Source of the DNA: Sedimenticola_A sp040506425
GTDB taxonomy: Bacteria; Pseudomonadota; Gammaproteobacteria; Chromatiales; Chromatiaceae
NCBI GenBank assembly: GCA_965224515.1
Contig: OZ245051.1
Span: forward strand, 2,418,001-2,482,000
DNA length: 64,000 nt
Direction of reading: 5' to 3'
The position numbers and the translations under genes were made by a program. How positions within the stretch are numbered: position 1 is the first letter of the stretch; each line of letters starts with the position of its first letter. This document shows positions 26,531 through 37,458 of the stretch, in pieces. A model generated the notes under the pieces. It was not told the origin of the DNA. It did not search any database and was given only the letters and a program-made list of their open reading frames with translations.

Positions 26531-26548
26531 ACCAATTTACCAATTGGC
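26531..26548. promoter_or_regulatory. Second LldR-type operator at the TRAP promoter
   Basis: GACCAATTTACCAATTGG contains CCAATT-N4-AATTGG and two ACCAATT half-sites of the 26336-26352 operator. It sits just downstream of the predicted start point, a blocking position for a repressor. It is less symmetrical than the first site. Confidence 0.65.
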
Positions 26549-26614
26549 TGTATTACAAGGCAGCCTGGCCAGATAAGTCAGCTGCCAAAAAAATTCACCA
26601 TTGGAGAGATTAAG

Positions 26615-27700
<1,086 letters not shown>

Positions 27701-27720
27701 CGCTTCCTTCCTGAAGCATG

Positions 27721-27748
27721 GGCGGGGGAGTCATCCCCCGCCTTTTTT
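27721..27748 (+). terminator. Terminator/attenuator between dctP and dctQ
   Basis: Nine-bp stem GGCGGGGGA/TCCCCCGCC with a GTCA loop, followed by TTTTTT. It is 21 nt after dctP and 39 nt before dctQ, so partial termination would give more binding protein than membrane subunits, as is common in TRAP operons. Confidence 0.9.
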
Positions 27749-27786
27749 AAACGACCCGATGCCTTCGACAGGACGAGGATGAAAAG

Positions 27787-28428
27787 ATGAGTGCCTCTGT
27801 TACAGATCAGCCCCGGTATCACATTCCGATTGTCTCTTTTCTCAACGCCGTGGTGCGACGGGTTGCTGAAACAACCGCCTGGTTCAACGTGGCGCTCGTC
27901 ATAGTGATTCTTACCCAGGTGGTCATGCGCTACGGATTCAATCAGGGACAGGTACCGCTGGAAGAGCTGATGTGGCATCTCTATGCCGTTGCTTTCATGT
28001 TCGGCATGGCCTATGCCATTACCAACGACTCCCACATTCGTGTGGATATCGTTCACATGTCACTTCCCAGGCCGATGCAACATCTGTTCGAGATCCTCGG
28101 CATTCTGTTTCTGCTGATGCCCTTTCTCTGGGTCATATTCGATCACAGTGCTGGCTGGGTGGCTGAAGCCTACCGGGTGGGTGAGGCATCAGCCAATCCC
28201 ACCGGACTTCCCTATCGCTGGATTATCAAGGCGGTGATTCCTCTCTCCATGGTGCTGATGTTCCTTGCTGCCCTCGCACGTTTGATTCAGGAGGTACTTC
28301 TGCTGCTGCACCATGGCAAGGAGCCGCCCGGGGAGATATCTGGCCGCGTAACCATGTTGCGCCGGTTCTTTCACCTGAATCCGCTGGGAAATGATGGCGA
28401 TGATCTGAACAGCAAGGAGAAGATGTAA
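27787..28428 (+). CDS. dctQ: TRAP transporter small permease DctQ
   Basis: 213 aa with about four membrane helices (TTAWFNVALVIVILTQVVMRY; LMWHLYAVAFMFGMAYAIT; ILFLLMPFLWVIF; AVIPLSMVLMFLAALARLI). The DctQ region HIRVDIVHM is present. It forms the membrane complex with DctM. Its TAA stop overlaps the dctM ATG (TAATG), so the two are coupled. The hydrophilic C-terminal tail is longer than the helices require. Confidence 0.92.
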   Translation: MSASVTDQPRYHIPIVSFLNAVVRRVAETTAWFNVALVIVILTQVVMRYGFNQGQVPLEELMWHLYAVAFMFGMAYAITNDSHIRVDIVHMSLPRPMQHLFEILGILFLLMPFLWVIFDHSAGWVAEAYRVGEASANPTGLPYRWIIKAVIPLSMVLMFLAALARLIQEVLLLLHHGKEPPGEISGRVTMLRRFFHLNPLGNDGDDLNSKEKM

Positions 28429-29822
28429 TGCATCTTGAACCCGAAAACTATCTTGTCATCGCAATGTTTGTCTCTTTCATTGCGCTGCTGTTCACCGGAT
28501 TTCCCGTGGCCTGGGTGCTGGCCGGTGTGGGTATCGGATTCGCCGGAGTCGCCTACTGGACCGATGACCTCGGAATGACAGTTACCGGCCTGGACTACAA
28601 CACCCTGGGTCTGTTGGTTGGACGTATTTTCAGCATCATGGACAACTGGGTGCTGGTGGCACTGCCGATGTTTATCTTCATGGGGTTGATGCTGGACAAG
28701 TCCGGCGTGGCAGAGCGCATGATGCACTCCATGCAGAAGCTGTTCGGCAAAGTAAAAGGGGGACTGGCAATCACGGTCACCCTGATCGGTATCATCCTGG
28801 CCGCGTCTACCGGCATTATCGGGGCATCTGTTGTGCTGTTGGGGGTTATGTCGCTGCCCATCATGCTCAAGCAGAACTATCACAAACCCCTGGCCCTGGG
28901 TACGGTGGCAGCGTCTGGTTGTCTCGGTATTCTCATTCCGCCCTCCATCATGCTGGTGATTATGGGCGACCAGTTGGGTGTGTCAGTTGGCGATCTCTTC
29001 ATGGGCGCGGTCTTTCCCGGCATCATCCTGGGTGGGCTCTATGTTGCCTACATCGTTATTTACGGCATGTGGAAACCCGAGAATGCGCCCCTGGCCGTTG
29101 ATCATAAGGAGATCGGTCTGCGGGATGTACTGCTGGTGATGCTGGATATCCTTCCGCCGGCACTTTTGATCCTGGCGGTGCTGGGTTCGATATTCGCCGG
29201 TGTTGCCACGGTTACCGAGGCATCGGGAATCGGTGCCCTTGGCGCCACAATGTTGTCACTGGCCTACAAGCGCCTCGACTATGGCGTATTGAAAGAGGTG
29301 GTGATCAACACAATGAACACATCGGCCTACATTTTTGCCATCTTTGTGGGAGCCACTATTTTTGCACTTGTGCTCAGAGAGTGTGGTGGTGATGAACTGA
29401 TCGAATCGGCTCTCAACGGCCTGGGCCTGGGTCCCTATGGCTTGATCATCGCTGTGTTGCTGCTGGTCTTTCTGCTGGGCTTTTTCCTTGACTGGATCGA
29501 GATCAGCCTGATCATGCTGCCGCTGCTGGGACCTGTAATTGCCGGACTTGATCTCTCTGTTGAAGGCTACGGTGTGGTGGATAATCCCAACCTGGTCTGG
29601 TTTGCACTGCTGGTAGCGGTGACTCTGCAGACATCGTTTCTTACACCGCCGGTAGGCTTTGCACTGTTTTACCTCAAGGGGGTCTGCCCGCCAGGAGTTA
29701 AGCTGACCGAGATCTATCGTGGCGTTGTGCCTTTCATCGTCCTTCAGCTGATCGGACTTGGGCTGGTATTTGCCTTTCCCCAGCTGGTCACCTGGCTGCC
29801 TTCCGTGGCCTATGGAAACTAG
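28428..29822 (+). CDS. dctM: TRAP transporter large permease DctM
   Basis: 464 aa, about 12-13 membrane segments. The N-terminal LLFTGFPVAWVLAGVGIGFAG, the NWVLVALPMFIFMGLMLDKSGVAERMM block, and GCLGILIPPSIMLVIMGDQ are the DctM signatures. DctM uses the sodium gradient to move the ligand delivered by DctP. Coupled to dctQ by a one-base stop/start overlap. dld begins 98 bp downstream. Confidence 0.95.
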   Translation: MHLEPENYLVIAMFVSFIALLFTGFPVAWVLAGVGIGFAGVAYWTDDLGMTVTGLDYNTLGLLVGRIFSIMDNWVLVALPMFIFMGLMLDKSGVAERMMHSMQKLFGKVKGGLAITVTLIGIILAASTGIIGASVVLLGVMSLPIMLKQNYHKPLALGTVAASGCLGILIPPSIMLVIMGDQLGVSVGDLFMGAVFPGIILGGLYVAYIVIYGMWKPENAPLAVDHKEIGLRDVLLVMLDILPPALLILAVLGSIFAGVATVTEASGIGALGATMLSLAYKRLDYGVLKEVVINTMNTSAYIFAIFVGATIFALVLRECGGDELIESALNGLGLGPYGLIIAVLLLVFLLGFFLDWIEISLIMLPLLGPVIAGLDLSVEGYGVVDNPNLVWFALLVAVTLQTSFLTPPVGFALFYLKGVCPPGVKLTEIYRGVVPFIVLQLIGLGLVFAFPQLVTWLPSVAYGN

Positions 29823-29920
29823 AGGCAACACTTCTGTATCCTGCTGCATAAAGGGTATAGTGCATACCCATACGGATAGCAGCAGGCTGAAGGTGTTGCA
29901 TTGAACAAGCGACAAAAGAC

Positions 29921-32746
29921 ATGCAAGAGTCCATAGCAAATCTTAAACGGGAGCTTTCGGCCTTCATTCCCGCCGAGCGGCTGATCGACGATCCACTGCG
30001 CAGGCTGGCCTTTGGTACTGATGCCAGCTTCTATCGCCTCACTCCTGAACTTGTGGTGAGGGTTGATGACGAGGAGGAGGTGCGCAAGACGCTGCTGCTT
30101 GCAGGTCGATTCAGCACGCCGGTCACCTTTCGTGCGGCGGGTACCAGCGTCTCTGGCCAGGCGGTGACCGACTCGGTACTGCTGGCTCTCTCCGGTGATA
30201 GCTGGCGTGACTACGGTATCAGCGAGGATGCCGGAGAGATCACGCTGCAACCTGGCATTATCGGAGCCCAGGTCAACGAGTACCTGGCACCCTACAACCG
30301 AAAGATCGGCCCCGATCCCGCATCCATCAACGCGGCCAAGATCGGTGGTATTGCGGCCAACAACTCCAGCGGCATGTGTTGTGGCACTGCTCAGAACAGT
30401 TACAACACCCTGGTCGGTATGCGCCTGGTGCTGGCTGACGGTACGCTGCTTGATACCGGTGATAAGCAGAGCGTCACGGCTTTTCGCGAAAGCCACAAGT
30501 CGCTGCTCGACAGGTTGTCTGAACTCGCTGCCGCCACCCTGGCGGATGATGCGTTGGCCGAGCGGATACGCCACAAGTACCGGCTGAAGAACACCAACGG
30601 CTACAGCCTCAACGCACTGGTTGATTTTCAGGATCCGGTGGATATCCTCCAGCACCTGATGATCGGCTCCGAGGGAACCCTTGGATTTATCTCCGAGATC
30701 ACCTACAGGACCGTGCCTGATCACCCCTGCAAGGCGACAGCGTTGATACTTTTTCCCGATATTGAAAGGGCCTGTAACGGTGTGGCTGCAATCAAGCCCA
30801 CCGCGGTGACTGCCGTGGAGTTGATGGACCGGGCATCCATGCGATCAGTGGAAGAGAAGCCGGGCATGCCCGGCTACCTGCGGGAACTCGACGATGAAGC
30901 TGCTGCCCTGCTGGTGGATGTGCGTGGGGAGACCCCGGATGCCCTGTCTCATGAACTGGAGCGGGTTGAAGCCGCATTGAGCGGCATGACTTTGCTAAGG
31001 CCGGTTGAGTTCACTCACGATCAGGCTGAGTACCAGCAGCTGTGGAATATACGCAAGGATCTTTTCCCTGCAGTGGGCTCTGTGCGCGAGCAGGGCACCA
31101 CGGTGATCGTAGAGGATATCGCTTTTCCTGTTCCCGAGTTGGCATCTGCGGTTCGCAAGCTTCAGGCGCTGTTCAAAAAGTACGAGTATCACGAGGCGAT
31201 CATCTTCGGTCACGCACTGGAGGGGAATCTGCACTTTGTATTCACCCAGGATTTTGGTATCGACAGTGAGGTGCGCCGCTACCAGCACCTGATGGACGAT
31301 GTCTGCAACATGGTCGTAGGTGACTACAACGGTTCGCTGAAAGCGGAACATGGCACCGGTCGCAACATGGCGCCCTATGTTGAGCTGGAGTGGGGCAGTG
31401 ATGCCTACCGGCTGATGTGGGAGCTCAAGGGGCTGTTCGATCCGAAGAACCTGCTCAACCCCGGTGTCATTCTCAACGAGGATGAGGGCATTCACTTAAA
31501 GAACCTCAAGCCCATGCCCGCGGCAGAAGCGCTGGTGGACAAGTGCACCGAGTGCGGATTCTGCGAGGCGATCTGCCCTTCCAGGGATCTTACCTTTACA
31601 CCTCGACAGCGCATCCTCTCATGGCGGGAGATCAACAGGCTGCGTGAAAGCGGGGACTCATCGGACCTGCTTCAACAGTTCGAGAAGGCTTATACCTACC
31701 AGGGGACAGACACCTGTGCTGCTGATGGCCTCTGTGCCACCCGCTGTCCAATCGGTATCGACACCGGCAAGCTGATCAAGAAGATACGTAGCGACAACCG
31801 TGGTGACCGCGCAAGGGGCGTGGGCAACTGGGTCAATAACAACTTCTCCGGAATAACCTCTGCTACCCGTACCGGTCTGAAGGCGGTTGGATTGGTGCAG
31901 GGTCTTCTGGGTGACAGTAATCTGCAGGGCGTTTCTGAAAAGCTGAACAAATTCAGCGGAGGGCGTCTGCCACAGTGGAAACCCAGCATGCCAAGGAGCG
32001 CCGCACCCCTTGGGCGTCAGCATGCAGGCAGTGCCAACGGCAAGGTGGTCTATTTCCCGAGTTGCGTCAGCCGAACCATGGGACCTGCAAAGGGCGACCC
32101 CCACCAGCAGGCGCTTCACGAGGGGATGCAGTCCCTTCTGGCCAAGGCGGGTTTTGAAACCGTCTTTCCCGCCCGGGTTGACGGTCTCTGCTGCGGTCAA
32201 CCCCTTGATAGCAAGGGGCTGCCTGAACAGGCCAACGAGAGTGTGCAGAAACTGGAGCAGGCGTTGTGGTTTGCAAGCGAGGAGGGCAGGCTTCCTGTGC
32301 TCTGCGACACCAGTCCCTGCACCTTCCGGATGATCGAGGGCATGACCAGCCCGCTGAAGATCTACGAGCCGGTAGGTTTCATTAACGAGTACCTGCTGCC
32401 CCATTTGAAGAGCAGGTCACAGGTCGACTCGGTGGCATTGCATGTCACCTGTACCAGTCGCAAACTCGGGCTGGAACAGCCTATGCTCGAACTGGCCAGG
32501 CGCTGCGCCAAAGAGGTGGTGGTTCCGGAAGAGAAGGGCTGCTGCGGTTTTGCCGGTGATAAGGGGTTCACCACTCCGGAACTCAATGCCTCCGCTCTCA
32601 AGCGGTTGCGTGAGCAGATACCCGAAGGCTGCAGCATGGGTGTGTCAAACAGCCGTACCTGCGAGATCGGCCTGTCTGAGCATTCAGGTGTACCTTACCA
32701 GTCAATTGTCTACCTGGTGGATCACTGCTTTGATGGAGAGTCTTGA
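29921..32746 (+). CDS. dld: Dld-II type D-lactate dehydrogenase: FAD domain fused to Fe-S and CCG domains
   Basis: 941 aa. An N-terminal FAD_binding_4 domain (LVVRVDDEEEVRKTLLLAGRF; SINAAKIGGIAANNSSGMCCG) and FAD-oxidase C-terminal domain (KAEHGTGRNMAPYVELEWG) are followed by two 4Fe-4S motifs (CTECGFCEAICP and CAADGLCATRC) and a double CCG domain (GLCCGQPLDSKG, GCCGFAGDKG). The order and length match the Shewanella Dld-II enzyme (about 934 aa), which oxidises D-lactate to pyruvate and feeds quinone. Next to lutABC and the TRAP genes, so L- and D-lactate use are both covered. Glycolate or another 2-hydroxyacid cannot be excluded. Confidence 0.92.
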   Translation: MQESIANLKRELSAFIPAERLIDDPLRRLAFGTDASFYRLTPELVVRVDDEEEVRKTLLLAGRFSTPVTFRAAGTSVSGQAVTDSVLLALSGDSWRDYGISEDAGEITLQPGIIGAQVNEYLAPYNRKIGPDPASINAAKIGGIAANNSSGMCCGTAQNSYNTLVGMRLVLADGTLLDTGDKQSVTAFRESHKSLLDRLSELAAATLADDALAERIRHKYRLKNTNGYSLNALVDFQDPVDILQHLMIGSEGTLGFISEITYRTVPDHPCKATALILFPDIERACNGVAAIKPTAVTAVELMDRASMRSVEEKPGMPGYLRELDDEAAALLVDVRGETPDALSHELERVEAALSGMTLLRPVEFTHDQAEYQQLWNIRKDLFPAVGSVREQGTTVIVEDIAFPVPELASAVRKLQALFKKYEYHEAIIFGHALEGNLHFVFTQDFGIDSEVRRYQHLMDDVCNMVVGDYNGSLKAEHGTGRNMAPYVELEWGSDAYRLMWELKGLFDPKNLLNPGVILNEDEGIHLKNLKPMPAAEALVDKCTECGFCEAICPSRDLTFTPRQRILSWREINRLRESGDSSDLLQQFEKAYTYQGTDTCAADGLCATRCPIGIDTGKLIKKIRSDNRGDRARGVGNWVNNNFSGITSATRTGLKAVGLVQGLLGDSNLQGVSEKLNKFSGGRLPQWKPSMPRSAAPLGRQHAGSANGKVVYFPSCVSRTMGPAKGDPHQQALHEGMQSLLAKAGFETVFPARVDGLCCGQPLDSKGLPEQANESVQKLEQALWFASEEGRLPVLCDTSPCTFRMIEGMTSPLKIYEPVGFINEYLLPHLKSRSQVDSVALHVTCTSRKLGLEQPMLELARRCAKEVVVPEEKGCCGFAGDKGFTTPELNASALKRLREQIPEGCSMGVSNSRTCEIGLSEHSGVPYQSIVYLVDHCFDGES

Positions 32747-33426
32747 AAGTCATTCGGAAAATGCCTGGTAGGTCGGCCTTCAGGCCGACCTACTTATTGA
32801 TATCGCGAATTAATATAGTACTTCGTCATTCCGGCGAATGCCGGAATCCAGTCGGTCAGAAGCCCGACCTACTTATCGATATTGTGAATTAATATAGTAC
32901 TTCGTCATTCCGGCGAATGCCGGAATCCAGTCGGTCTGAAGCCCGACCTGCTTATTGATATCGCGAATTAATGTAGTACTTCGTCATTCCGGCGAATGCC
33001 GGAATCCAGTCGGTCAGAAGCCCGACCTACTTATTGATATTGCGAATTAATATAGTACTTCGTCATTCCGGCGAATGCCGGAATCCAGTCGGTCAGAAGC
33101 CCGACCTACTTATTGATATCGCGAATTAATATAGTACTTCGTCATTCCGGCGAATGCCGGAATCCAGTCGGTCTGAGGCCCGACCTACTGCGGGTCTATT
33201 AGCCGTACACTGGGTGGGTCAGCGAAGGTGTAATCCACCATCAGGGTCGTAATTTGGTGCAATACGTTTCACTATTGCACCCTGCGGTTTGATCAAGCCT
33301 GATTCATATGGATCGAAGTGCATCGAAATAAGCTCAGATCGCGAACAGGTTCGCTCCTACAGGTAATTCGCATCGTGAAACAGTAATTTTATGCAGAGCC
33401 AATTAATGGATACGAAAACATAACCC
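32747..33426. repeat. Intergenic region with five 79-bp tandem repeats (32768-33188)
   Basis: Copies of CGTCATTCCGGCGAATGCCG begin at 32824, 32903, 32982, 33061 and 33140, an exact 79-bp period. Each unit carries two palindromes: CATTCCGGCGAATGCCGGAAT, and GTCGGTCTGAAGCCCGACC of the dispersed family. The block runs 32768-33188 (five units plus a partial). Differences between copies are single bases. Beyond it, 33189-33426 has no gene; it contains the dispersed repeat at 33319-33366. Confidence 0.95.
33319..33366. repeat. Dispersed REP-like element, second copy of the 7800-7849 sequence
   Basis: GTGCATCGAAATAAGCTCAG and the following TCGCGAAC-AGGTTCGCTCCTAC match 7800-7849 almost base for base. 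Located about 60 bp upstream of the AEC transporter. Confidence 0.85.
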
Positions 33427-34299
33427 ATGCTGTTCCAGATCATCTCCATTGTCTTTCCCATCTTCTCCATCGTGCTGGTGGGCTTTATCTATGCCCGCCG
33501 TCATGCACCGGACATGGCTGCTGCCAACAAGGTGACCATCGACATCTTTATCCCGGCGCTGATCTTCGATGTACTCTCGGGCAAGGACTTCAACCTGATG
33601 GAGTACCAGGCCCTGGCGGTGGGGGCTGCTGCGATCATCCTAGGTTCAGGCATTATCGCCTGGCCTGTGTCGCGGTTACTGAACTACCGGTTCAAAACCT
33701 TTGTGCCGCCCATGATGTTCAGCAACTACGGCAACATGGGGCTCCCCCTGGTGCTGTTTGCTTTCGGGGAACAGGCACTTCCCGCTGCCGTTGTGATGTT
33801 CATTGTGGGTAACACACTTCACTTCAGCGTGGGCATGAAGATGATGGACAGTTCGGTCTCCATGACCGGGCTGCTGAAGATCCCGATGCTGATCGCCACC
33901 ATAGCCGGTCTTGGGGTCTCTTTTCTCGACATCGAAATCCCCCAGCTCCTGGCTGTACCCATCGAGATGCTGGGGCAGATCGCGATCCCCCTGATGCTCT
34001 TCGCCCTGGGTGTGCGGCTGATCCATATTGACTGGAGCGCCTGGCGCATCGGCATGATAGGTGCGGTCATCTGTCCCCTCAGCGGTCTTGTTATTGCCAT
34101 ACCCATGGGATTGATGCTTGGGCTTTCCGACCTGCAGTTCGCCATGCTGGTGGTGTTCGGCGCCCTGCCTCCCGCGGTCCTGAACTACATGGTGGCTGAG
34201 CGCTACGGCCAGGAGCCTCAGAATGTCGCCTCCATCGTCATGCTGGGTAATCTCGCCAGCGTGCTGGTCATTCCGGTTGTACTGGCCTGGGTGCTCTGA
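33427..34299 (+). CDS. AEC (auxin efflux carrier) family transporter
   Basis: 290 aa, about 9-10 membrane segments. Family landmarks: an initial IVFPIFSIVLVGFIYARRH, PPMMFSNYGNMGLPLVLFAFG in the centre (the NxGxxGLP motif of the discontinuous helix), and LPPAVLNYMVAERY near the end. Bacterial members move malate, malonate or related anions; substrate not predictable here. ATG 33427 has no strong ribosome site. Single gene. Confidence 0.88.
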   Translation: MLFQIISIVFPIFSIVLVGFIYARRHAPDMAAANKVTIDIFIPALIFDVLSGKDFNLMEYQALAVGAAAIILGSGIIAWPVSRLLNYRFKTFVPPMMFSNYGNMGLPLVLFAFGEQALPAAVVMFIVGNTLHFSVGMKMMDSSVSMTGLLKIPMLIATIAGLGVSFLDIEIPQLLAVPIEMLGQIAIPLMLFALGVRLIHIDWSAWRIGMIGAVICPLSGLVIAIPMGLMLGLSDLQFAMLVVFGALPPAVLNYMVAERYGQEPQNVASIVMLGNLASVLVIPVVLAWVL

Positions 34300-34495
34300 T
34301 CCCGCTTTCCGGGCTGGTCCGCTTCCGGGTGTGCCTCCCTTCAGGCGGATTGGGGCAAGAGAACTTGCTCTCTCTGCCCCGATTTGTGCGATAATCCGCC
34401 GCTTTGCTGCTTAGCACCTCCCCGCGTACGCCTCCCGGCTGTGCCCGTCAGTCCGCAAGCATCCACCTTTTAGCCAGTATTTTTCGGAACAGATT

Positions 34496-36100
34496 GTGAT
34501 CTCAACAGCCAATATCACCATGCAATTCGGGGCTAAGCCCTTGTTTGAAAACATTTCGGTCAAGTTCGGCAGCGGTAACCGCTACGGCCTGATCGGGGCC
34601 AACGGCTGCGGCAAGTCAACCCTGATGAAGATCCTCGGCGGCGACCTGGAACCCACCGCCGGCAATGTTGCTGTCGACCCCAATGAACGGGTGGGCAAGC
34701 TGCGCCAGGATCAGTTCGCCTATGAAGAGTTCACGGTGATCGACACCGTGATCATGGGTCATGAAGAGCTGTGGAAGGTGAAGCAGGAGCGTGACCGGAT
34801 CTATTCCCTGCCCGAGATGAGCGAGGAGGAGGGGATGCTGGTGGCCGAGCTGGAGGTCGAATTCGCCGAACTCGATGGCTACACCGCAGAGTCGCGTGCA
34901 GGAGAACTGCTGCTGGGGCTGGAGATTCCCCTGGAGCAGCACAACGGACCGATGAGCGCCGTCGCCCCTGGCTGGAAACTGCGGGTTCTGCTGGCCCAGG
35001 CCCTGTTTGCCGAGCCCGATATCATGCTGCTGGACGAGCCCACCAATAACCTGGACATCAACACCATCCGCTGGCTTGAGGATGTGCTCAATGAGCGCAA
35101 CTCCACCATGATCATCATCTCCCATGATCGCCACTTTCTGAACAGTGTCTGCACCCACATGGCAGATCTTGATTACGGAGAGCTGCGTGTCTACCCCGGT
35201 AACTATGATGAGTACATGACTGCTGCCAGCCAGGTCCGTGAACGCCAGCTTGCCGGCAACGCCAAGAAAAAGGCGCAGATCGCCGAGTTGCAGACCTTCG
35301 TCAGCCGCTTCTCCGCCAATGCCTCAAAGGCCAAGCAGGCCACATCACGCGCCAGGCAGATCGATAAAATCAAGCTGGATGAGATCAAACCCTCCAGTCG
35401 TCAGAATCCCTTTATCCGTTTTGACCAGGAGAAGAAGCTGTATCGCCTGGCACTGGAAGTGGAAGGTCTGAGCAAGGGGTATGATGGAACACCGTTGTTC
35501 AGCGGCCTTGACCTGATGGTTGAGGTGGGAGAGCGCATCGCCATTATCGGCCCCAACGGTATCGGCAAGACCACCCTGTTGCGCTCCCTGGTAGGCCCTG
35601 AGCTTGGTGGCCTCAGCCCGGACAGCGGTGGTGTGAAGTGGTCTGAGAACGTCAATATCGGCTACTACGCCCAGGATCACGCCGCAGATTTCGAGAAGGA
35701 TATGAACCTGCTCGAATGGATGGGACAGTGGCAGCAGGAGGGCGATGATGAGCAGGTGGTGCGCAGCTACCTGGGACGTCTGCTCTTCTCCCAGAAAGAG
35801 ATCGAGAAATCGGTCAAGGTGATCTCGGGTGGAGAGCAGGGGCGCATGCTTTTCGGCAAGATCATGATGCAGAAGCCCAATGTGCTGGTGATGGACGAGC
35901 CGACCAACCATCTTGATATGGAGTCAATCGAGTCTCTCAACACGGCGCTGGAGAACTACCCCGGTACGTTGATCTTCGTCAGTCACGACCGTGAGATCGT
36001 CTCCTCGCTGGCTACCCGTATTATCGAGCTCACCCCGGAAGGAGTGGTTACCTACAGCGGCAGCTACGAGGAGTACCTTGGCAGCCTGGAAGCAGCTTAA
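34496..36100 (+). CDS. ybiT: ABC-F ATPase, YbiT-type ribosome-associated protein
   Basis: 534 aa with two ATP-binding cassettes and no membrane domain. First cassette: LIGANGCGKST, later LLDEPTNNLD. Second cassette: IIGPNGIGKTTLLRSLVG, ISGGEQGRMLFGK, VMDEPTNHLD. The inter-domain linker (ASKAKQATSRARQIDKIK) is basic and helical, as expected for binding near the ribosomal E-site. The N-terminus (ISTANITMQFGAKPLFENIS) matches E. coli YbiT rather than EttA or Uup. Start GTG 34496. Acts on translating ribosomes. Confidence 0.93.
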   Translation: MISTANITMQFGAKPLFENISVKFGSGNRYGLIGANGCGKSTLMKILGGDLEPTAGNVAVDPNERVGKLRQDQFAYEEFTVIDTVIMGHEELWKVKQERDRIYSLPEMSEEEGMLVAELEVEFAELDGYTAESRAGELLLGLEIPLEQHNGPMSAVAPGWKLRVLLAQALFAEPDIMLLDEPTNNLDINTIRWLEDVLNERNSTMIIISHDRHFLNSVCTHMADLDYGELRVYPGNYDEYMTAASQVRERQLAGNAKKKAQIAELQTFVSRFSANASKAKQATSRARQIDKIKLDEIKPSSRQNPFIRFDQEKKLYRLALEVEGLSKGYDGTPLFSGLDLMVEVGERIAIIGPNGIGKTTLLRSLVGPELGGLSPDSGGVKWSENVNIGYYAQDHAADFEKDMNLLEWMGQWQQEGDDEQVVRSYLGRLLFSQKEIEKSVKVISGGEQGRMLFGKIMMQKPNVLVMDEPTNHLDMESIESLNTALENYPGTLIFVSHDREIVSSLATRIIELTPEGVVTYSGSYEEYLGSLEAA

Positions 36101-36198
36101 CCACGCTGCAAGCGGGGAGTTCAGTTGATCTGAAGTTTCCAAAATGTGGTCAACTGTGTTCCCATTCTTTCAAGTTACCGCTGCTCGTAGGCACCCTT

Positions 36199-37374
36199 AT
36201 GCCAGCGTCGTTTAGAAAACCGGAATACCTGCTGATCCTGCTCGCGGCTGCAGGTTCCTTTGCTTTCGCTTCCTGGCATACGCTGCTGAACAACTTCGCG
36301 GTGGAGATGGCCGGGTTTACCGGTGTCGAGATCGGCATCCTGCAGAGCCTGCGGGAGGTGCCCGGATTTCTCGCCTTCACAACGGTCTTTATTCTGCTGC
36401 TGATTCGCGAACAGAGCTTTGCCCTGATCTCCATCGCACTGCTCGGGCTGGGTGTGGCGATGACCGGCTTTATGCCCAGTGAATACGGTCTCTATTTCAC
36501 CACGGTGCTGATGTCCGTGGGCTTTCACTACTACTTCACCCTGCAACAGTCACTGACCCTGCAGTGGGTGGACAAGGAGCGCTCACCCCTGATCATGGGG
36601 CGCCAGTCATCGGCCAGTTCAGTAGCATCGATCATCGTCTTTGCCGGTATCTGGCTGGGAATGGAGTGGGCCGGGCTGGGTTATTCCTGGTTGTATGCAG
36701 TATCCGGGGTCGCCGCGGTACTTGTAGCACTGTTCGCCTGGCAATGGTTTCCGGCCTTCTCCCACAAGGAGCCCCAGCACAAACACCTGGTGCTGAGGAA
36801 ACGCTACTGGCTCTACTATGCGCTGGTCTTCATGAGCGGCGCACGGCGGCAGATCTTCGTGGTATTCGCCGGCTTTCTTATGGTGCAGAAGTTCGGCTAC
36901 AGCGCTTCCGATATCGCGTTGCTGTTTCTGGCCAATCACATACTCAACACACCCCTGGCGCCAAAGATCGGGCGTCTTATAAGCGCCTGGGGTGAACGCC
37001 GTATCCTGGTTCTGGAGTACATCGGCCTGATCGTTATCTTTGTCTCCTACGCCTTTGTCGAGACGGGTTGGGTGGCAGCTGTCCTCTATGTGATCGATCA
37101 TCTCTTCTTTGCCATGGCCATTGGCATCAACAGCTATTTCCACAAGATAGCCGACCCAAAAGATATCGCCTCCACCGCAGGTGTATCTTTCACCATCAAT
37201 CACATTGCCGCGGTGGTTATCCCTGTGCTGTTTGGATTGCTTTGGATGGTTTCACCCTCCAGCGTGTTTCTTGCCGGGGCGGGAATGGCTGTTGTTTCAC
37301 TCGGGTTTGCACTGCTGGTGCCGGCTAAACCCAGTATGGAGATGAATACTGTTTTAGCCACCTCGGAGACTTAA
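36199..37374 (+). CDS. MFS transporter
   Basis: 391 aa, about 12 membrane helices. It has motifs of a small drug- or metabolite-exporter-like group (HTLLNNFAVEMAGFTGVEIGILQSLREVPGFLAF in the first helices; KEPQHKHLVLRKRYWLYYALVFMSGARRQIF in the middle loop). No characteristic substrate motif that I can identify. ATG 36199, 98 bp after ybiT. Alone between ybiT and the convergent glucosylglycerate genes. Confidence 0.82.
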   Translation: MPASFRKPEYLLILLAAAGSFAFASWHTLLNNFAVEMAGFTGVEIGILQSLREVPGFLAFTTVFILLLIREQSFALISIALLGLGVAMTGFMPSEYGLYFTTVLMSVGFHYYFTLQQSLTLQWVDKERSPLIMGRQSSASSVASIIVFAGIWLGMEWAGLGYSWLYAVSGVAAVLVALFAWQWFPAFSHKEPQHKHLVLRKRYWLYYALVFMSGARRQIFVVFAGFLMVQKFGYSASDIALLFLANHILNTPLAPKIGRLISAWGERRILVLEYIGLIVIFVSYAFVETGWVAAVLYVIDHLFFAMAIGINSYFHKIADPKDIASTAGVSFTINHIAAVVIPVLFGLLWMVSPSSVFLAGAGMAVVSLGFALLVPAKPSMEMNTVLATSET

Positions 37375-37458
37375 TCCTGTTGTCTCACAATGACGGAATG
37401 CTTTTGTCAGGCTTTGAGAACTTTGAATACTTCAATTTTAGCTATGATCTTTGTCGCG

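Noticed and set aside
32768..33188. Tandem array considered as a CRISPR
   Set aside because: The whole 79-bp unit is repeated with no variable spacers, and there are no cas genes.
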